A model generated the notes under the pieces. That model was not told the origin of the DNA. It worked only from the letters and a program-made list of their open reading frames with translations, and did no database searches. The position numbers were made by a program, and so were the translations under genes. A DNA stretch of 64,000 nt from assembly GCA_950097015.1 (NCBI GenBank), contig CATNEN010000038.1:14936001-15000000 (forward strand). The letters run 5' to 3'. This stretch comes from Macrostomum hystrix (taxonomy: Eukaryota > Platyhelminthes > Macrostomidae). Numbering within the stretch: position 1 is the first letter of the stretch; each line of letters starts with the position of its first letter. Positions 1 through 10,860 of the stretch are shown piece by piece.

Positions 1-89
1 TCTGCTCCCCTTTTCCCCACTTTCGTCTCCCCTATTTCCCCACTCTTTTCTCCTTCACTCTATTCTCCCTGCGTTTTCACTGATCCCAG

Positions 90-319
90 GGCCTGGTCGG
101 CATCAACACTGACGTAGTTCGCCTAGCCGAGAAGGCCCGGGCCAACAAGCTGAAGCCGCAGGAGTTCCAGGGCGGCACCTTCACCATCTCCAACCTGGGC
201 ATGTTTGGCATCCAGTCATTCTCGGCCATCATCAACCCGCCCCAGGCCTGCATTCTGGCCGTTGGCGGAGCGCAAAAGATTTTAGTCCCTGCCCCGGCTA
301 AGGAGGGAGAGAAGGAAGG
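90..319 (+). CDS. DLAT: DLAT penultimate coding exon
   Basis: Acceptor CCCAG ends at 89 and donor GTGAGT begins at 320; 230 nt, ending with two bases of a Gly codon. Encodes the [14 protein letters not shown] core strand and loop of the acetyltransferase domain. A tract ending PAKEGEKEG just before the donor is more Lys/Glu-rich than I expect for the family. Confidence 0.93.
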
Positions 320-1403
320 GTGAGTTATGGATTCAACATCTTTTTCTCTCTTGAAACACCCCTCTAGATTGGTTTCTGTTTGATCTAGAAACACCCCTCC
401 AGATTAGTTTATTTTTTATCTAGAAACACCCCTCTAGATTGGTTTATATTTGATCTATAAACACCCCTCTAGATTGGTTTATATTTGATCTATAAACACC
501 CCTCTAGATTGGTTTTTATTTGATCTAGAAACACCCCTCTAGATTGGTTTTTATTTGATCTAGAAACACCCCTCTAGATTGGTTTATATTAGATCTAAAA
601 ACACCCCTCTAGATTGGTTTTTATTTGATCTAGAAAAACCCCTCTAGATTGGTTTATATTTGATCTAGAAACACCCCTCTAGATTGGTTTTTATTTGATC
701 TAGAAAAACCCCTCTAGATTGGTTTATATTTGATCTAGAAACACCCCTCTAGATTGGTTTATATTTGATCTAGAAACACCCCTCTAGATTGGTTTATATT
801 TGATCTAGAAACACCCCTCTAGATTGGTTTATATTTGATCTATAAACACCCCTCTAGATTGGTTTATATTTGATCTAGAAACACCCCTCTAGATTGGTTT
901 ATATTTGATCTAGAAACACCCCTCTAGATTGGTTTATATTTGATCTAGAAACACCCCTCTAGATTGGTTTATATTTGATCTAGAAACACCCCTCTAGATT
1001 GGTTCATATTTGATCTAGAAACACCCCTCTAGATTGGTTCATATTTGATCTAGAAACACCCCTCTAGATTGGTTTATTTCTTAGAAGAAAAGCGATGGGT
1101 TTTTTCTTTTATTGATAAATGAAATTTCGTCGAAATATTTTGAGGTAGTTAAAGAGAACTCGCAAGTATATATTAATTTTGTCCCATTAACAGCCGTATT
1201 CCGTTTTAAAGTAGTATTTTAGGCAAATAGCAATTTGTTTAAAGTAAACTTTTTAACTATTTTGATTCGGCAGTTTCGCCAGTAGCACAGTGATGCACGC
1301 CACTCTATGCTGCGATCATCGCGTTGTCGACGGCGCAGTCGGAGCCAGGTGGCTTAGCGAGTTCAAGGCCTGCTTGGAGGATCCCTACAATATGTTGCTG
1401 TAA
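90..1403 (+). CDS. DLAT: Dihydrolipoyllysine acetyltransferase (PDH E2), last two coding exons
   Basis: E2 core enzyme of the mitochondrial pyruvate dehydrogenase complex; it moves the acetyl group from the lipoyl arm to CoA. CDS = join(90..319, 1283..1403), 116 visible residues; the N-terminal lipoyl, E1-binding and early catalytic parts lie left of the window. Exon 1 reads [16 protein letters not shown], then [17 protein letters not shown] and [12 protein letters not shown], the pattern of E2p rather than the branched-chain E2. The intron runs from GTGAGT at 320 to CAG at 1280-1282 and joins in phase (GG + T). Exon 2 reads [16 protein letters not shown] with the catalytic HxxxDG motif, and ends LEDPYNMLL-stop, close to the usual MLL end of animal DLAT. 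A 35-bp minisatellite fills the intron. Family identity is very secure. Confidence 0.95.
353..1076 (+). repeat. 35-bp minisatellite filling the DLAT intron
   Basis: About 20 head-to-tail copies of a 35-bp unit with core ACACCCCTCTAGATTGGTTT followed by an AT-rich half containing TTTGATCTA. Variants differ by single bases (TAGAAA/TATAAA, TTTATA/TTTTTA). The array begins about 30 bases after the donor and stops about 200 bases before the acceptor. Confidence 0.95.
1283..1403 (+). CDS. DLAT: DLAT last coding exon
   Basis: The acceptor CGCCAG at 1277-1282 was chosen over the nearby CGGCAG (ending 1273) and CACAG (ending 1290) because only it gives the right phase. Encodes [10 protein letters not shown], then [17 protein letters not shown] with the active-site histidine, and stops with TAA at 1401-1403. 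Confidence 0.93.
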
Positions 1404-1595
1404 ACTTTGCCGCTCGCCTAGACTTGCAACGGAAGATTTGAGTCTGCTAAATTTTGAGACGGAAAAAACGCTTTCATGCTCATATTTTTGCGAATTAAAA
1501 CTAGAGAACCTAAAAAATGGAGACAAAGGCTAGGAAAATAATAGATTAATAACATTTTTATATCGGTTTATCTTGTGATTTATATCCATAAACAA

Positions 1596-2920
1596 GGCTT
1601 TGAGCTGTGTTTTGAGACCAACTTTGAGCTGTCTTTTTAGACCAGCTTTGAGCTGTCTTTTGAGACCAACATTGAGCAGTCTTTTGAGACCAACTTTGAG
1701 CAGTCTTTTGAGACCAGCTTTGAGCAGTCTTTTGAGACCAACTTTGAGCTGTCTTTTGAGACTAGCTTTGAGCTGTCTTTTGAGACCAGCTTTGAGCAGT
1801 CTTTTGAGACTAGCTTTGAGCAGTCTTTTGAGACCAACTTTGAACTGTCTTTTGAGACCAACTTTGAGCTGTCTTTTGAGACCAACTTTGAGCTGTCTTT
1901 TGAGACCAACTTTGAGCTGTCTTTTGAGACCAACTTTGAGCTGTCTTTTGAGACCAACTTTGAGCTGTCTTTTGAGACCAGCTTTGAGCAGTCTTTTGAG
2001 ACTAGCTTTGAGCAGTCTTGAGACCAACTTTGAAATGTCTTTTGAGACCAGCTTTGAGCTGTCTTTTGAGACCAACTTTGAGCTGTCTTTTGAGACCAGC
2101 TTTGAGCTGTCTTTTGAGACCAACTTTGAGCTGTCTTTTTAGACCAGCTTTGAGCTGTCTTTTGAGACCAACATTGAGCAGTCTTTTGAGACCAACTTTG
2201 AGCAGTCTTTTGAGACCAGCTTTGAGCAGTCTTTTGAGACCAACTTTGAGCTGTCTTTTGAGACCAACTTTGAGCTGTCTTTTGAGACCAACTTTGAGCA
2301 GTCTTTTGAGACTAGCTTTGAGCTGTCTTTTGAGACCAGCTTTGAGCAGTCTTTTGAGACTAGCTTTGAGCAGTCTTTTGAGACCAACTTTGAACTGTCT
2401 TTTGAGACCAACTTTGAGCTGTCTTTTGAGACCAACTTTGAGCTGTCTTTTGAGACCAGCTTTGAGCAGTCTTTTGAGACTAGCTTTGAGCTGTCTTTTG
2501 AGACCAGCTTTGAGCAGTCTTTTGAGACTAGCTTTGAGCAGTCTTTTGAGACCAACTTTGAACTGTCTTTTGAGACCAGCTTTGAGCTGTCTTTTGAGAC
2601 CAACTTTGAGCTGTCTTTTGAGACCAGCTTTGAGCAGTCTTTTGAGACTAGCTTTGAGCAGTCTTTTGAGACCAACTTTGAACTGTCTTTTGAGACCAGC
2701 TTTGAGCTGTCTTTTGAGACCAACTTTGAGCTGTCTTTTGAGACCAGCTTTGAGCAGTCTTTTGAGACCAACTTTGAGCTGTCTTTTGAGACCAGCTTTG
2801 AGCTGTCTTTTGAGACCAGCTTTGAGCTGTCTTTTGAGACCAACTTTGAGCAGTCTTTTGAGACCAACTTTGAGCTGTCTTTTGAGACCAACTTCGAGCT
2901 GTCTTTTGAGACTTTTGACT
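1596..2920 (+). repeat. 24-bp minisatellite downstream of DLAT
   Basis: About 55 copies of a 24-bp unit, core TTTTGAGACCAACTTTGAGC then TGTC. Variants alternate AACT/AGCT and GCTG/GCAG in runs, so there is higher-order structure. Because 24 is a multiple of 3, both strands stay open over hundreds of codons; nothing else suggests coding. It may lie in the DLAT 3' UTR, since the first clear AATAAA follows the array. Confidence 0.93.
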
Positions 2921-3003
2921 CTTTTGAGACAGACAGGAACTTATTTTTCCTACTCATACATAGCTTCCTTACTTTGTCTCTTAATACTGTTACTGAAATC
3001 TAA

Positions 3004-3009
3004 AATAAA
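3004..3009 (+). terminator. Candidate polyadenylation signal for DLAT
   Basis: AATAAA in a T-rich context after the 24-bp array. An ATTAAA at 1494-1499, less than 100 bases after the stop codon, is an alternative nearer site. Neither can be preferred from sequence alone. Confidence 0.35.
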
Positions 3010-4772
3010 ATTTTACAATTAATGCCATAGAATCGGAGCAAATCTCGACACAGATTTTCATAAATTAATTGTTTGAAAACATAATTTGCAGCACAGCTTT
3101 CTTATTTTGTATTGTAGAATAGTTTTTGCAGTTTTTTAGTCTTCTTAATTCCCCTTACTACTCAGTTGTCGAAACGTAACACCTACCTGTTTGAACGCGT
3201 GCCTGTTTAGACATAGATGAGAAAGCGAAAAAGTTTTTCGTAACTTTTGTTTTTAGTTCCTTTCATACGTATTCAGAGCAAACAGTTTTTTTTCTCTATC
3301 TCGTAACTAATTATCTGACGAGGCTAAGTTGGTCATATTTATCTGCCGTCTTTAATGGTGAATTCCGAAATTAAGCGTCTTGTCTGTCCCTTTTTAGTTG
3401 CAAAATCGGCAGTGAAAAGATAAATACCTAATATACTACTGTTTTGATGCTATTAATAGTTTTGTTTAGTTTCTTATATAATTTAGTTTTTTATCAAATT
3501 CGCTTTTGTTGCCATCCGAGTGTTGGTGAAGCGTTTAAACTTACTAATTAGAAATAATTTTAGCCTATAGTTTGATATAATAATTCTATGAAACTCGCTT
3601 AGTCTGATATTAGTATCATACGATTGTCTGTCTATAAATAAATCACTAAAATAGTTGTCTATTTGAAAAAACTGTCTAGACTTTTAACTGGTTCTAGTTT
3701 AGTCCGTTGAATTTATCGTTTTAACATTGTTTTTGTTGTCTTAAGTAAAATCTGATTTGAGTGAAGTGTTGACTTGTCTGTGGTAGATTTGAGCGAAGTG
3801 TTGATTTGTCTATGGTAGATGTTAGTGAAGTGTTGATTTGTCTATGGTAGCTTTGAGTTGAACTGTTAAGTTGTCTTTGGTAGATTTGAGTGTAGTTATT
3901 AACTTGTCTATAGTGGATTTAGTTAGTTTTCAGTAGTTTTTGATAGATTTAAGTTCTAATGGTTTGAGTTTTGTATGGTGGATTTTTGTAGTTTTTAATT
4001 GACTGTGATAGAGTTGTTATGCAAATAATTTTTCGGAAAATACATCGCTTTCTATAATATATACTACTTTAAGTAAGAACTATTACAAATAGTCAAGACA
4101 AACAGCTACATAGTCTAGTAATCCGATTGGCTCTTGTGTATATTCACCGATGATGTCGTGAATTGTGCAGTGATTGGCTAACACTGCTTCTGTATAGAGT
4201 TAGTAGTGCTGTGCCTCTAGTAAGCAAATATATAGGGCACAAAACAGCCTTAGTATCGCATAAAGACAGATACTAGAGAGACACATATTAAAGTCTTTTG
4301 CAATCAAGGACAGTAAAAAGAGATTCTGTCGTCTCTATGTAGCAAGCTGTATTGTAAGCTATTTAAAAAAATAGCTTGTCTTTCTTAGTATTCCAAACTA
4401 AAAGGCTAGGCAGGTAAGATCCATTATATGATTGCTTTTAATTATCAACTGCAGTGTTGTACGTTAACTGGGACACGGCCGACTGCATAGATTCCCTGTC
4501 TTAGAAGTTGCTGTCAATCAAATTAGACAGTTTGGTTAGGCGTGGTTCCATATGAAGAGTGGGCTCTTGACAATTATCTGCTTGTGCGCTGTGCATGCAT
4601 TTTTAACTCTGTGTGTATACACTAGTTTAGTGTCATTCTGTGCATGCAAGCAAGCAAGCTAGCGGTGTAATGCTATGTACTAGAGGTTAAAAATTCCACG
4701 TTTTCCTATTTCTATTTTCATTTGTAGCATTTAAAAAACTGATAGTTCAAGATCAAACGATGTTTTTTTAAT
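3010..4772. other. Intergenic AT-rich stretch, no gene seen
   Basis: No supported coding exon or RNA gene. A degenerate repeat at about 3750-3960 carries TGTCTATGGTAGAT, the same core as the arrays near the Iroquois gene. An ATATATAGGG box at about 4228 could be a TATA element, but no gene can be attached to it. Confidence 0.5.
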
Positions 4773-5930
4773 GAATCACAGGTGTATCAACTCTAACTGA
4801 TAAGAATCACAGGTGTATCAACTCTAACTGATAAGAATCACAGGTGTATCAACTCTAACTGATAAGAATCACAGGTGTATCAACTCTAACTGATAAGAAT
4901 CACAGGTGTATCAACTCTAACTGATAAGAATCACATGTGTATCAACTCTAACTGATAAGAATCGCAGGTGTATCAACTCTAACTGATAAGAATCGGGGGT
5001 TGTATCAACTCTAACTGATAAGAATCACAGGTGTATCAACTCTAACTGATAAGAATCACAGGTGTATCAACTCTAACTGATAAGAATCACAGGTGTATCA
5101 ACTCTAACTGATAAGAACCACAGGTGTATCAACTCTAACTGATAAGAACCGCAGGTGCATCAATTCAAACTGATAAGAATCACAGGTGTATCAACTCTAA
5201 CTGATAAGAATCACAGGTGTATCAACTCTAACTGATAAGAATCACAGGTGTATCAACTCTAACTGATAAGAATCACAGGTGTATCAACTCTAACTGATAA
5301 GAATCACAGGTGTATCAACTCTAACTGATAAGAATCACAGGTGTATCAACTCTAACTGATAAGAATCACAGGTGTATCAACTCTAACTGATAAGAATCAC
5401 AGGTGTATCAACTCTAACTGATAAGAATCGCAGGTGTATCAACTCTAACTGATAAGAATCGGGGGTTGTATCAACTCTAACTGATAAGAATCACAGGTGT
5501 ATCAACTCTAACTGATAAGAATCGGGGTTGTATCAACTCTAACTGATAAGAATCACAGGTGTATCAACTCTAACTGATAAGAATCACAGGTGTATCAACT
5601 CTAACTGATAAGAATCACAGGTGTATCAACTCTAACTGATAAGAATCGCAGGTGTATCAACTCTAACTGATAAGAATCGGGGGTTGTATCAACTCTAACT
5701 GATAAGAATCACAGGTGTATCAACTCTAACTGATAAGAATCGGGGTTGTATCAACTCTAACTGATAAGAATCACAGGTGTATCAACTCTAACTGATAAGA
5801 ATCACAGGTGTATCAACTCTAACTGATAAGAATCACAGGTGTATCAACTCTAACTGATAAGAACCACAGGTGTATCAACTCTAACTGATAAGAACCGCAG
5901 GTGCATCAATTCAAACTGATAAGAATCACA
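4773..5930 (+). repeat. 31-bp minisatellite with GATAAG and CAGGTG in each unit
   Basis: About 37 copies of a 31-bp unit. Each typical copy has ACTGATAAGAATCACAGGTG followed by TATCAACTCTA. Some copies replace CACAGGTG with CGGGGGTTG, and blocks with the same order of variants recur, for example around 4980-5160, 5430-5530 and 5640-5760. Confidence 0.95.
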
Positions 5931-6348
5931 AAGTGTGTTTCACTTTTGGCTAGAATAGGTGAATAGATTTTAACAGATTATATTCAGATGTGTCAGATAC
6001 AGAATTAAGTAAATTCAAATTACAGTTATGTATCGCAAAAGCGATGACAGATATACTCATTAAAAATAGTTCTTAAAGTACAAATTCAACGAATTTTGTA
6101 TGCTTTACCTTAGAAATTAGCATTAGCAGTAGCAGCGGGAAAAATTGCGTGACAGACTTCAAAAAAGTTTTCTTCGAATTTTTTTTCTCAACTGGCTGAT
6201 GAAATCCCCAATTTACTTATCCTGAGACCTGATTCGATTTTCCAAGTCTTAGGCTGACAAAAATTGTCTTCTCCATTAAAAATGTAAAGTCACGCCACTG
6301 AAATGCCAGTTGGTGGCGCAAATTTTCTTTACGTCTGAAAGTTAGTTG

Positions 6349-7346
6349 TAAAAGGTGAATCTAAATAGTCTAAACAGGTGAATCTACATAGTCTAAACAG
6401 GTGAATCTAAATAGTCTAAACAGGTGAATCTACATCGTCTAAACAGGTGAATCTACATAGTCTAAACAGGTGAATCTAAACAGTACAAACAGGTGAATCT
6501 ACATAGTCTAAACAGGTGAATCTACATAGTCTAAACAGGTGAATCTACATAGTCTAAACAGGTGAATCTACATAGTCTAAACAGGTGAATCTTAATAGTC
6601 TAAACAGGTGAATCTAAATAGTCTAAACAGGTGAATCTAAATAGTCTAAACAGGTGAATTACATAGTCTAAACAGGTGAATCTAAACAGTACAAACAGGT
6701 GAATCTAAACAGTACAAACAGGTGAATCTAAACAGTACAAACAGGTGAATCTAAACAGTACAAACAGGTGAATCTAAACAGTACAAACAGGTGAATCTAA
6801 ACAGTACAAACAGGTGAATCTAAACAGTATAAACAGGTGAATCTAAACAGTATAAACAGGTGAATCTAAACAGTACAAACAAGTGAATCTAAACAGTATA
6901 AACAGGTGAATCTAAACAGTACAAACAGGTGAATCTAAACAGTATAAACAGGTGAATCTAAACAGTACAAACAGGTGAATCTAAACAGTATAAACAGGTG
7001 AATCTAAACAGTACAAACAGGTGAATCTAAACAGTATAAACAGGTGAATCTAAACAGTATTAACAGGTGAATCTAAACAGTACCAACAGGTGAATCTAAA
7101 CAGTACCACTGGTGAATCTAAACAGTAGAAACAGGTGAATCTAAACAGTACAAACAGGTGAATCTAAACAGTACCAACAGGTGAATCTAAACAGTACAAA
7201 CAGGTGAATCTAAACAGTACCAACAGGTGAATCTAAACAGTACAAACAGGTGAATCTAAACAGTACAAACAGGTGAATCTAAACAGTACAAACAGGTGAA
7301 TCTAAACAGTACAAACAGGTGAATCTAAACAGTACAAACAGGTGGA
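6349..7346 (+). repeat. 23-bp minisatellite with CAGGTGAATCT core
   Basis: About 43 copies of a 23-bp unit, core AACAGGTGAATCTAAACAGT. The left part has the variant ACATAGTCTA and the right part AAACAGTACA, so the array has two sub-blocks. The interval 5931-6348 before it is unassigned. Confidence 0.95.
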
Positions 7347-7881
7347 TCAACATTGCCTTTGTGAAGTTTTGAAATCCATTCAACAGTCATTAAGATAACA
7401 AATTAAGGCGCTATTTTCTATATTGGTGCATTTTTGCAATCCAAGCCAATAGAAAGTGTCTTCATTGTTTTACCGTGGCAGAAACGGCCCCACTAAATTT
7501 AATTGCCAAAGTTTTTCCTGCTGTCTTCTTTTAGAAGCAAAGTCTGTCGGCATCCCATTGCAGGCCGGGTCATTGTCTTTCCCATTTTATTGTCAGGTGT
7601 TTCTTTTCGTTTAAGCATTCTCCCCCCACCTCTGCCCATCGTGTGGATTCAATAGAAAGCTTTGGACACTGTATGAATATGCGTATTGTTTGAAGATTTC
7701 TGACAGAAAATTGGCAGGCAAAAAAGTCCTGTAAAGCAACAAGGGGGCTACAGATACGCACCTCAGTTATAGCTCATTCACATGACACTTGCACTTCAAC
7801 GAGATTGCAATGCTTTTGCACAGCTAACGTATGATTCTGCTGGTTGACTTAATGAAAGCAGCCAGTGCTCAACTTCTTATT
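7347..7881. other. Unassigned stretch between arrays
   Basis: About 530 bases with mixed composition. Short open frames occur on both strands but none resembles a known protein or has convincing splice sites. Confidence 0.4.
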
Positions 7882-8576
7882 GGAATGGATTGCTAGTCTA
7901 ATCCATTGTGGAATGGATTGCTAGTCTAATCCATTGTGGAATGGATTGCTAGTCTAATCCATTGTGGAATGGATTGCTAGTCTAATCCATTGTGGAATGG
8001 ATTGCTAGTCTAATCCATTGTGGAATGGATTGCTAGTCTAATCCATTGTGGAATGGATTGCTAGTCTAATCCATTGTGGAATGGATTGCTAGTCTAATCT
8101 ATTGTGGAATGGATTGCTAGTCTAATCTATTGTGGAATGGATTGCTAGTCTAATCCATTGTGGAATGGATTGCTAGTCTAATCCATTGTGGAATGGATTG
8201 CTAGTCTAATCCATTGTGGAATGGATTGCTAGTCTAATCTATTGTGGAATGGATTGCTAGTCTAGTCCATTGTAGAATGGATTGCTAGTCTAGTCAATTG
8301 TGGAATGGATTGCTAGTCTAGTCCATTGTGGAATAGATTGCTAGTCTAATCCATTGTGGAATGGATTGCTAGTCTAATCCATTGTGGAATGGATTGCTAG
8401 TCTAATCTATTGTGGAATGGATTGCTAGTCTAGTCCATTGTAGAATGGATTGCTAGTCTAGTCCATTGTAGAATGGATTGCTAGTCTAGTCAATTGTGGA
8501 ATGGATTGCTAGTCTAATCCTAGATGGAATGGATTGCTAGTCTAATCCTAGATGGAATGGATTGCTAGTCTAATCC
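7882..8576 (+). repeat. 28-bp minisatellite
   Basis: About 25 copies of a 28-bp unit with core GAATGGATTGCTAGTCTAAT and then CCATTGTG. Variants include AATCTATT, AGTCCATT and, in the last two copies, AATCCTAGATG. Confidence 0.94.
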
Positions 8577-8793
8577 GAGTGACAGCAGAATATGGGATGA
8601 AAGCAAGTCTCTTAAAGTTTGAAAAAATGAATAAAATATCTACAAAAACAATTTCACAAAAGATGGCTGACAAACTAATTTTCATGCTTAATCCATCATG
8701 CAGCCGCAGTATGTGCCCTACTAGTTACCGCGAGTCCCACTGAAGCTGCTAGTGGGGAATTTCATCAAATGTCCCGTCCACAGAGAAGCGGCT

Positions 8794-8800
8794 TATAAAA
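8794..8800 (+). promoter_or_regulatory. Candidate TATA box upstream of the NEPH/Kirre-like gene
   Basis: TATAAAA in the context GCGGCTTATAAAACCAGC, the cleanest TATA element seen on this strand before 16 kb. Downstream are a CAG-rich stretch and CT-rich tracts that could be a 5' UTR, but no ATG with signal peptide was found. Linking it to the exons from 16261 is inference. Confidence 0.35.
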
Positions 8801-9208
8801 CCAGCTGGGAAATTTCCGACACTCTTTTTAGCCACTCGATTTGAATTTTCCTCGGCTGAAATTTTTAGCCAGCAGCAGCAACGGCAGCAGCAACAGTTTT
8901 ACTGAGCACTTTGGAGTGCTCTGAACTGTATGAGCATTGCTGAACTCCATCAGTAGCTCAGCTGTGGCCTCTTGAGCTCCCTGTGTCTCGCTCTCTTTCA
9001 GAATTTTCTCTAAGAGACTGTGAAGGAAGTGTTCGCGTGATATTATACAGGCCGCGCAGTTGCTGAGGCCGGTTTGCGGACTTAGCTGCTGATTCTAAGA
9101 AAGAATCCTTCAAAAACAATTCTTTCCCTTTCCCCAAGTATTCGCCATGTGGAAGTTTTAAATTTCTGAAAAAGTCTCGACTCTTTTGTTATTATTCATT
9201 TTTTGTAT

Positions 9209-9327
9209 AGGCGGAGTTGTAGCCTAGTGGTTAGAGTGTCCGACTCACGACTTGAAGGTCGGGGGTTCGATTCCTGACTACACTGGAACAATTTGTGTCC
9301 TTTAGCAAGATACTTCTCTTTGCATTG
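9209..9327 (+). mobile_element. tRNA-derived SINE head (family 1)
   Basis: A-box-like TAGCCTAGTGGTTAGAG (about 9220) and B-box-like GGGTTCGATTCC (about 9262) have tRNA spacing and are followed by TGTCCTTTAGCAAGATACTT, a motif like the TGTCCTTGAGCAAG found after the tRNA part of several animal SINEs. The 3' part is interrupted by the next element. The acceptor stem does not pair well, so this is a retroposon and not a tRNA gene. Confidence 0.6.
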
Positions 9328-9660
9328 GTGAGTGGCAGAGCAGTTAACGCGTTCGCCTCTCGCACCAAGGTCCCTGAGCTCGATTTCGCGGCGAGGCCAC
9401 ATTCATTTGGGGTGCAGCCGCGGAGAGAAGGCTTGGGGGGCTTGTCGTGCAATTTACGCCCTTGAGGGCCAACCTCCAAGACATAGTAGTGAGAGTGTAC
9501 ACAGCATGACGATGAGAAAGTCAGGGCAGATGTACACACCTGCGTGAGCGTGTGCCTGCGTACGGTATCTGTGTGCGTGTGTGCTCAGGAGTCAGCGAAA
9601 TGGGCAGAATTGCCTCCTCGCTGGCTGCGGGTCTAGTGTCACCAAATGACGTGATGTGGT
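9328..9660 (+). mobile_element. SINE family 2, copy A
   Basis: A ~330-bp element found four times in the window. The head has GTGGCAGAGCAGTTAACG (A-box-like) and a diverged B box (GAGCTCGATTTC); the body has GTCGTGCAATTTACGCCC, then GGGCAGATGTACACACC, and the 3' part AAATGGGCAGAATTGCCTCC. The usual 3' end with CGCAGCCCTCCTG is missing and a purine-rich minisatellite takes over. It sits directly inside or against the family-1 head. Confidence 0.85.
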
Positions 9661-9661
9661 G

Positions 9662-10171
9662 CGGTAGAAAAACAAGAGTAGAAGAACGTGAGGGGTAGAA
9701 CGAGAGGGGAAGAATGAGAGGGGAAGAATGAGAGGGGAAGAATGAGAGGGGAAGAATGAGAGGGGTAGAATGAGAGGGGAAGAATGAGAGGGGAAGAATG
9801 AGAGGGGAAGAATGAGAGGGGAAGAATGAGAGGGGAAGAATGAGAGGGGAAGAATGAGAGGGGTAGAATGAGAGTAGAAGAACGTGAGAGGTAGAACGAG
9901 AGGGGTAGAACGAGAGGGGAAGAATGAGAGGGGAAGAATGAGTGGGGTAGAATGAGTGGGGTAGAATGAGAGGGGAAGAATGAGAGGGGAAGAATGAGAG
10001 GGGTAGAATGAGAGGGGAAGAATGAGAGGGGAAGAATGAGAGGGGAAGAATGAGAGGGGTAGAATGAGAGGGGAAGAATGAGAGGGGAAGAATGAGAGGG
10101 GTAGAATGAGAGGGGTAGAATGAGAGGGGTAGAATGAGAGGGGAAGAATGAGAGGGGAAGAATGAGAGGGG
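9662..10171 (+). repeat. 14-bp purine-rich minisatellite
   Basis: About 36 copies of GAGAGGGGAAGAAT and GAGAGGGGTAGAAT. The + strand is almost entirely purine. All three minus-strand frames are open because of the repeat, which is not evidence for a gene. The array starts where SINE copy A loses its 3' end. Confidence 0.94.
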
Positions 10172-10860
10172 ACATCTGCACATGTGGCCCTGCGCATGCT
10201 ATTTACCCGTCAGGTGATTACGATAGTGAGAACTAGTTCATCTCACTAAACTGTCAATTATATTTGTCTTTAAAATACTGGCTCCAATTGATTTGATCCA
10301 AATCCTACTTAAATCGGGATTAACAATTCCTTAATCTTCAGTACTTTGCGGCCAGGAATTTTTTTATGCAGTCGAACGGTGCACAATTATCGGTATAAAA
10401 TATTATCATAAAAATGTCTGTCTTGCATGCAGCCTTTTGAAAGCATCTTAATTTACTTGCCACTGTTAATTGTCCGTAAGTGGATCGATAAAAACAGTAG
10501 CAGCGGCAGCGGCAGCGGCAGTAACAGATGAAAGGTAGGCCAATCGGCCTCACAAAGCTAAATATAGTTCTTTTTAAATGGCTGTCTAACACAGATACTT
10601 TGCCAAATGTCGCCTGGTACCATAAGTTTGACTGTCGAATAGATTTTGCGGATAAATTTATGGAATGCAGTGCAGGGATTTATTAATTTTATGCTGTACT
10701 TCTGATATTCGATTATATTGATGTAAATATAGGTAATTATTGGTAATTATGACATTACGAAACTAACCTGCGGCAAGGAAAGAGATAATTTAAACAAGGA
10801 GAGAGAGAGTGGAAAGTGGAAAGAGGCGCAGAGGGAGAGAGGGAGAGAGTAGGGAGAAAG
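10172..10860. other. Unassigned stretch
   Basis: AT-rich, with a short CAG/GGC microsatellite at about 10497-10523. No splice-supported exon was recognised. Confidence 0.4.

Noticed and set aside
1600-3022. Long open frames on both strands (up to 334 codons)
   Set aside because: They are a consequence of the 24-bp repeat period; no start context, domain or splice evidence supports coding.
4773-7346. CRISPR array
   Set aside because: Units are contiguous without unique spacers, and the genome is eukaryotic.
9215-9285. Functional tRNA gene
   Set aside because: A and B boxes are present but the acceptor stem does not pair, and a SINE-specific motif follows.
9521-10197. Three overlapping minus-strand open frames of 180-220 codons (PLILPLSFFPSHS type)
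   Set aside because: All three frames are open at once in a 14-bp repeat, which a real gene would not show.
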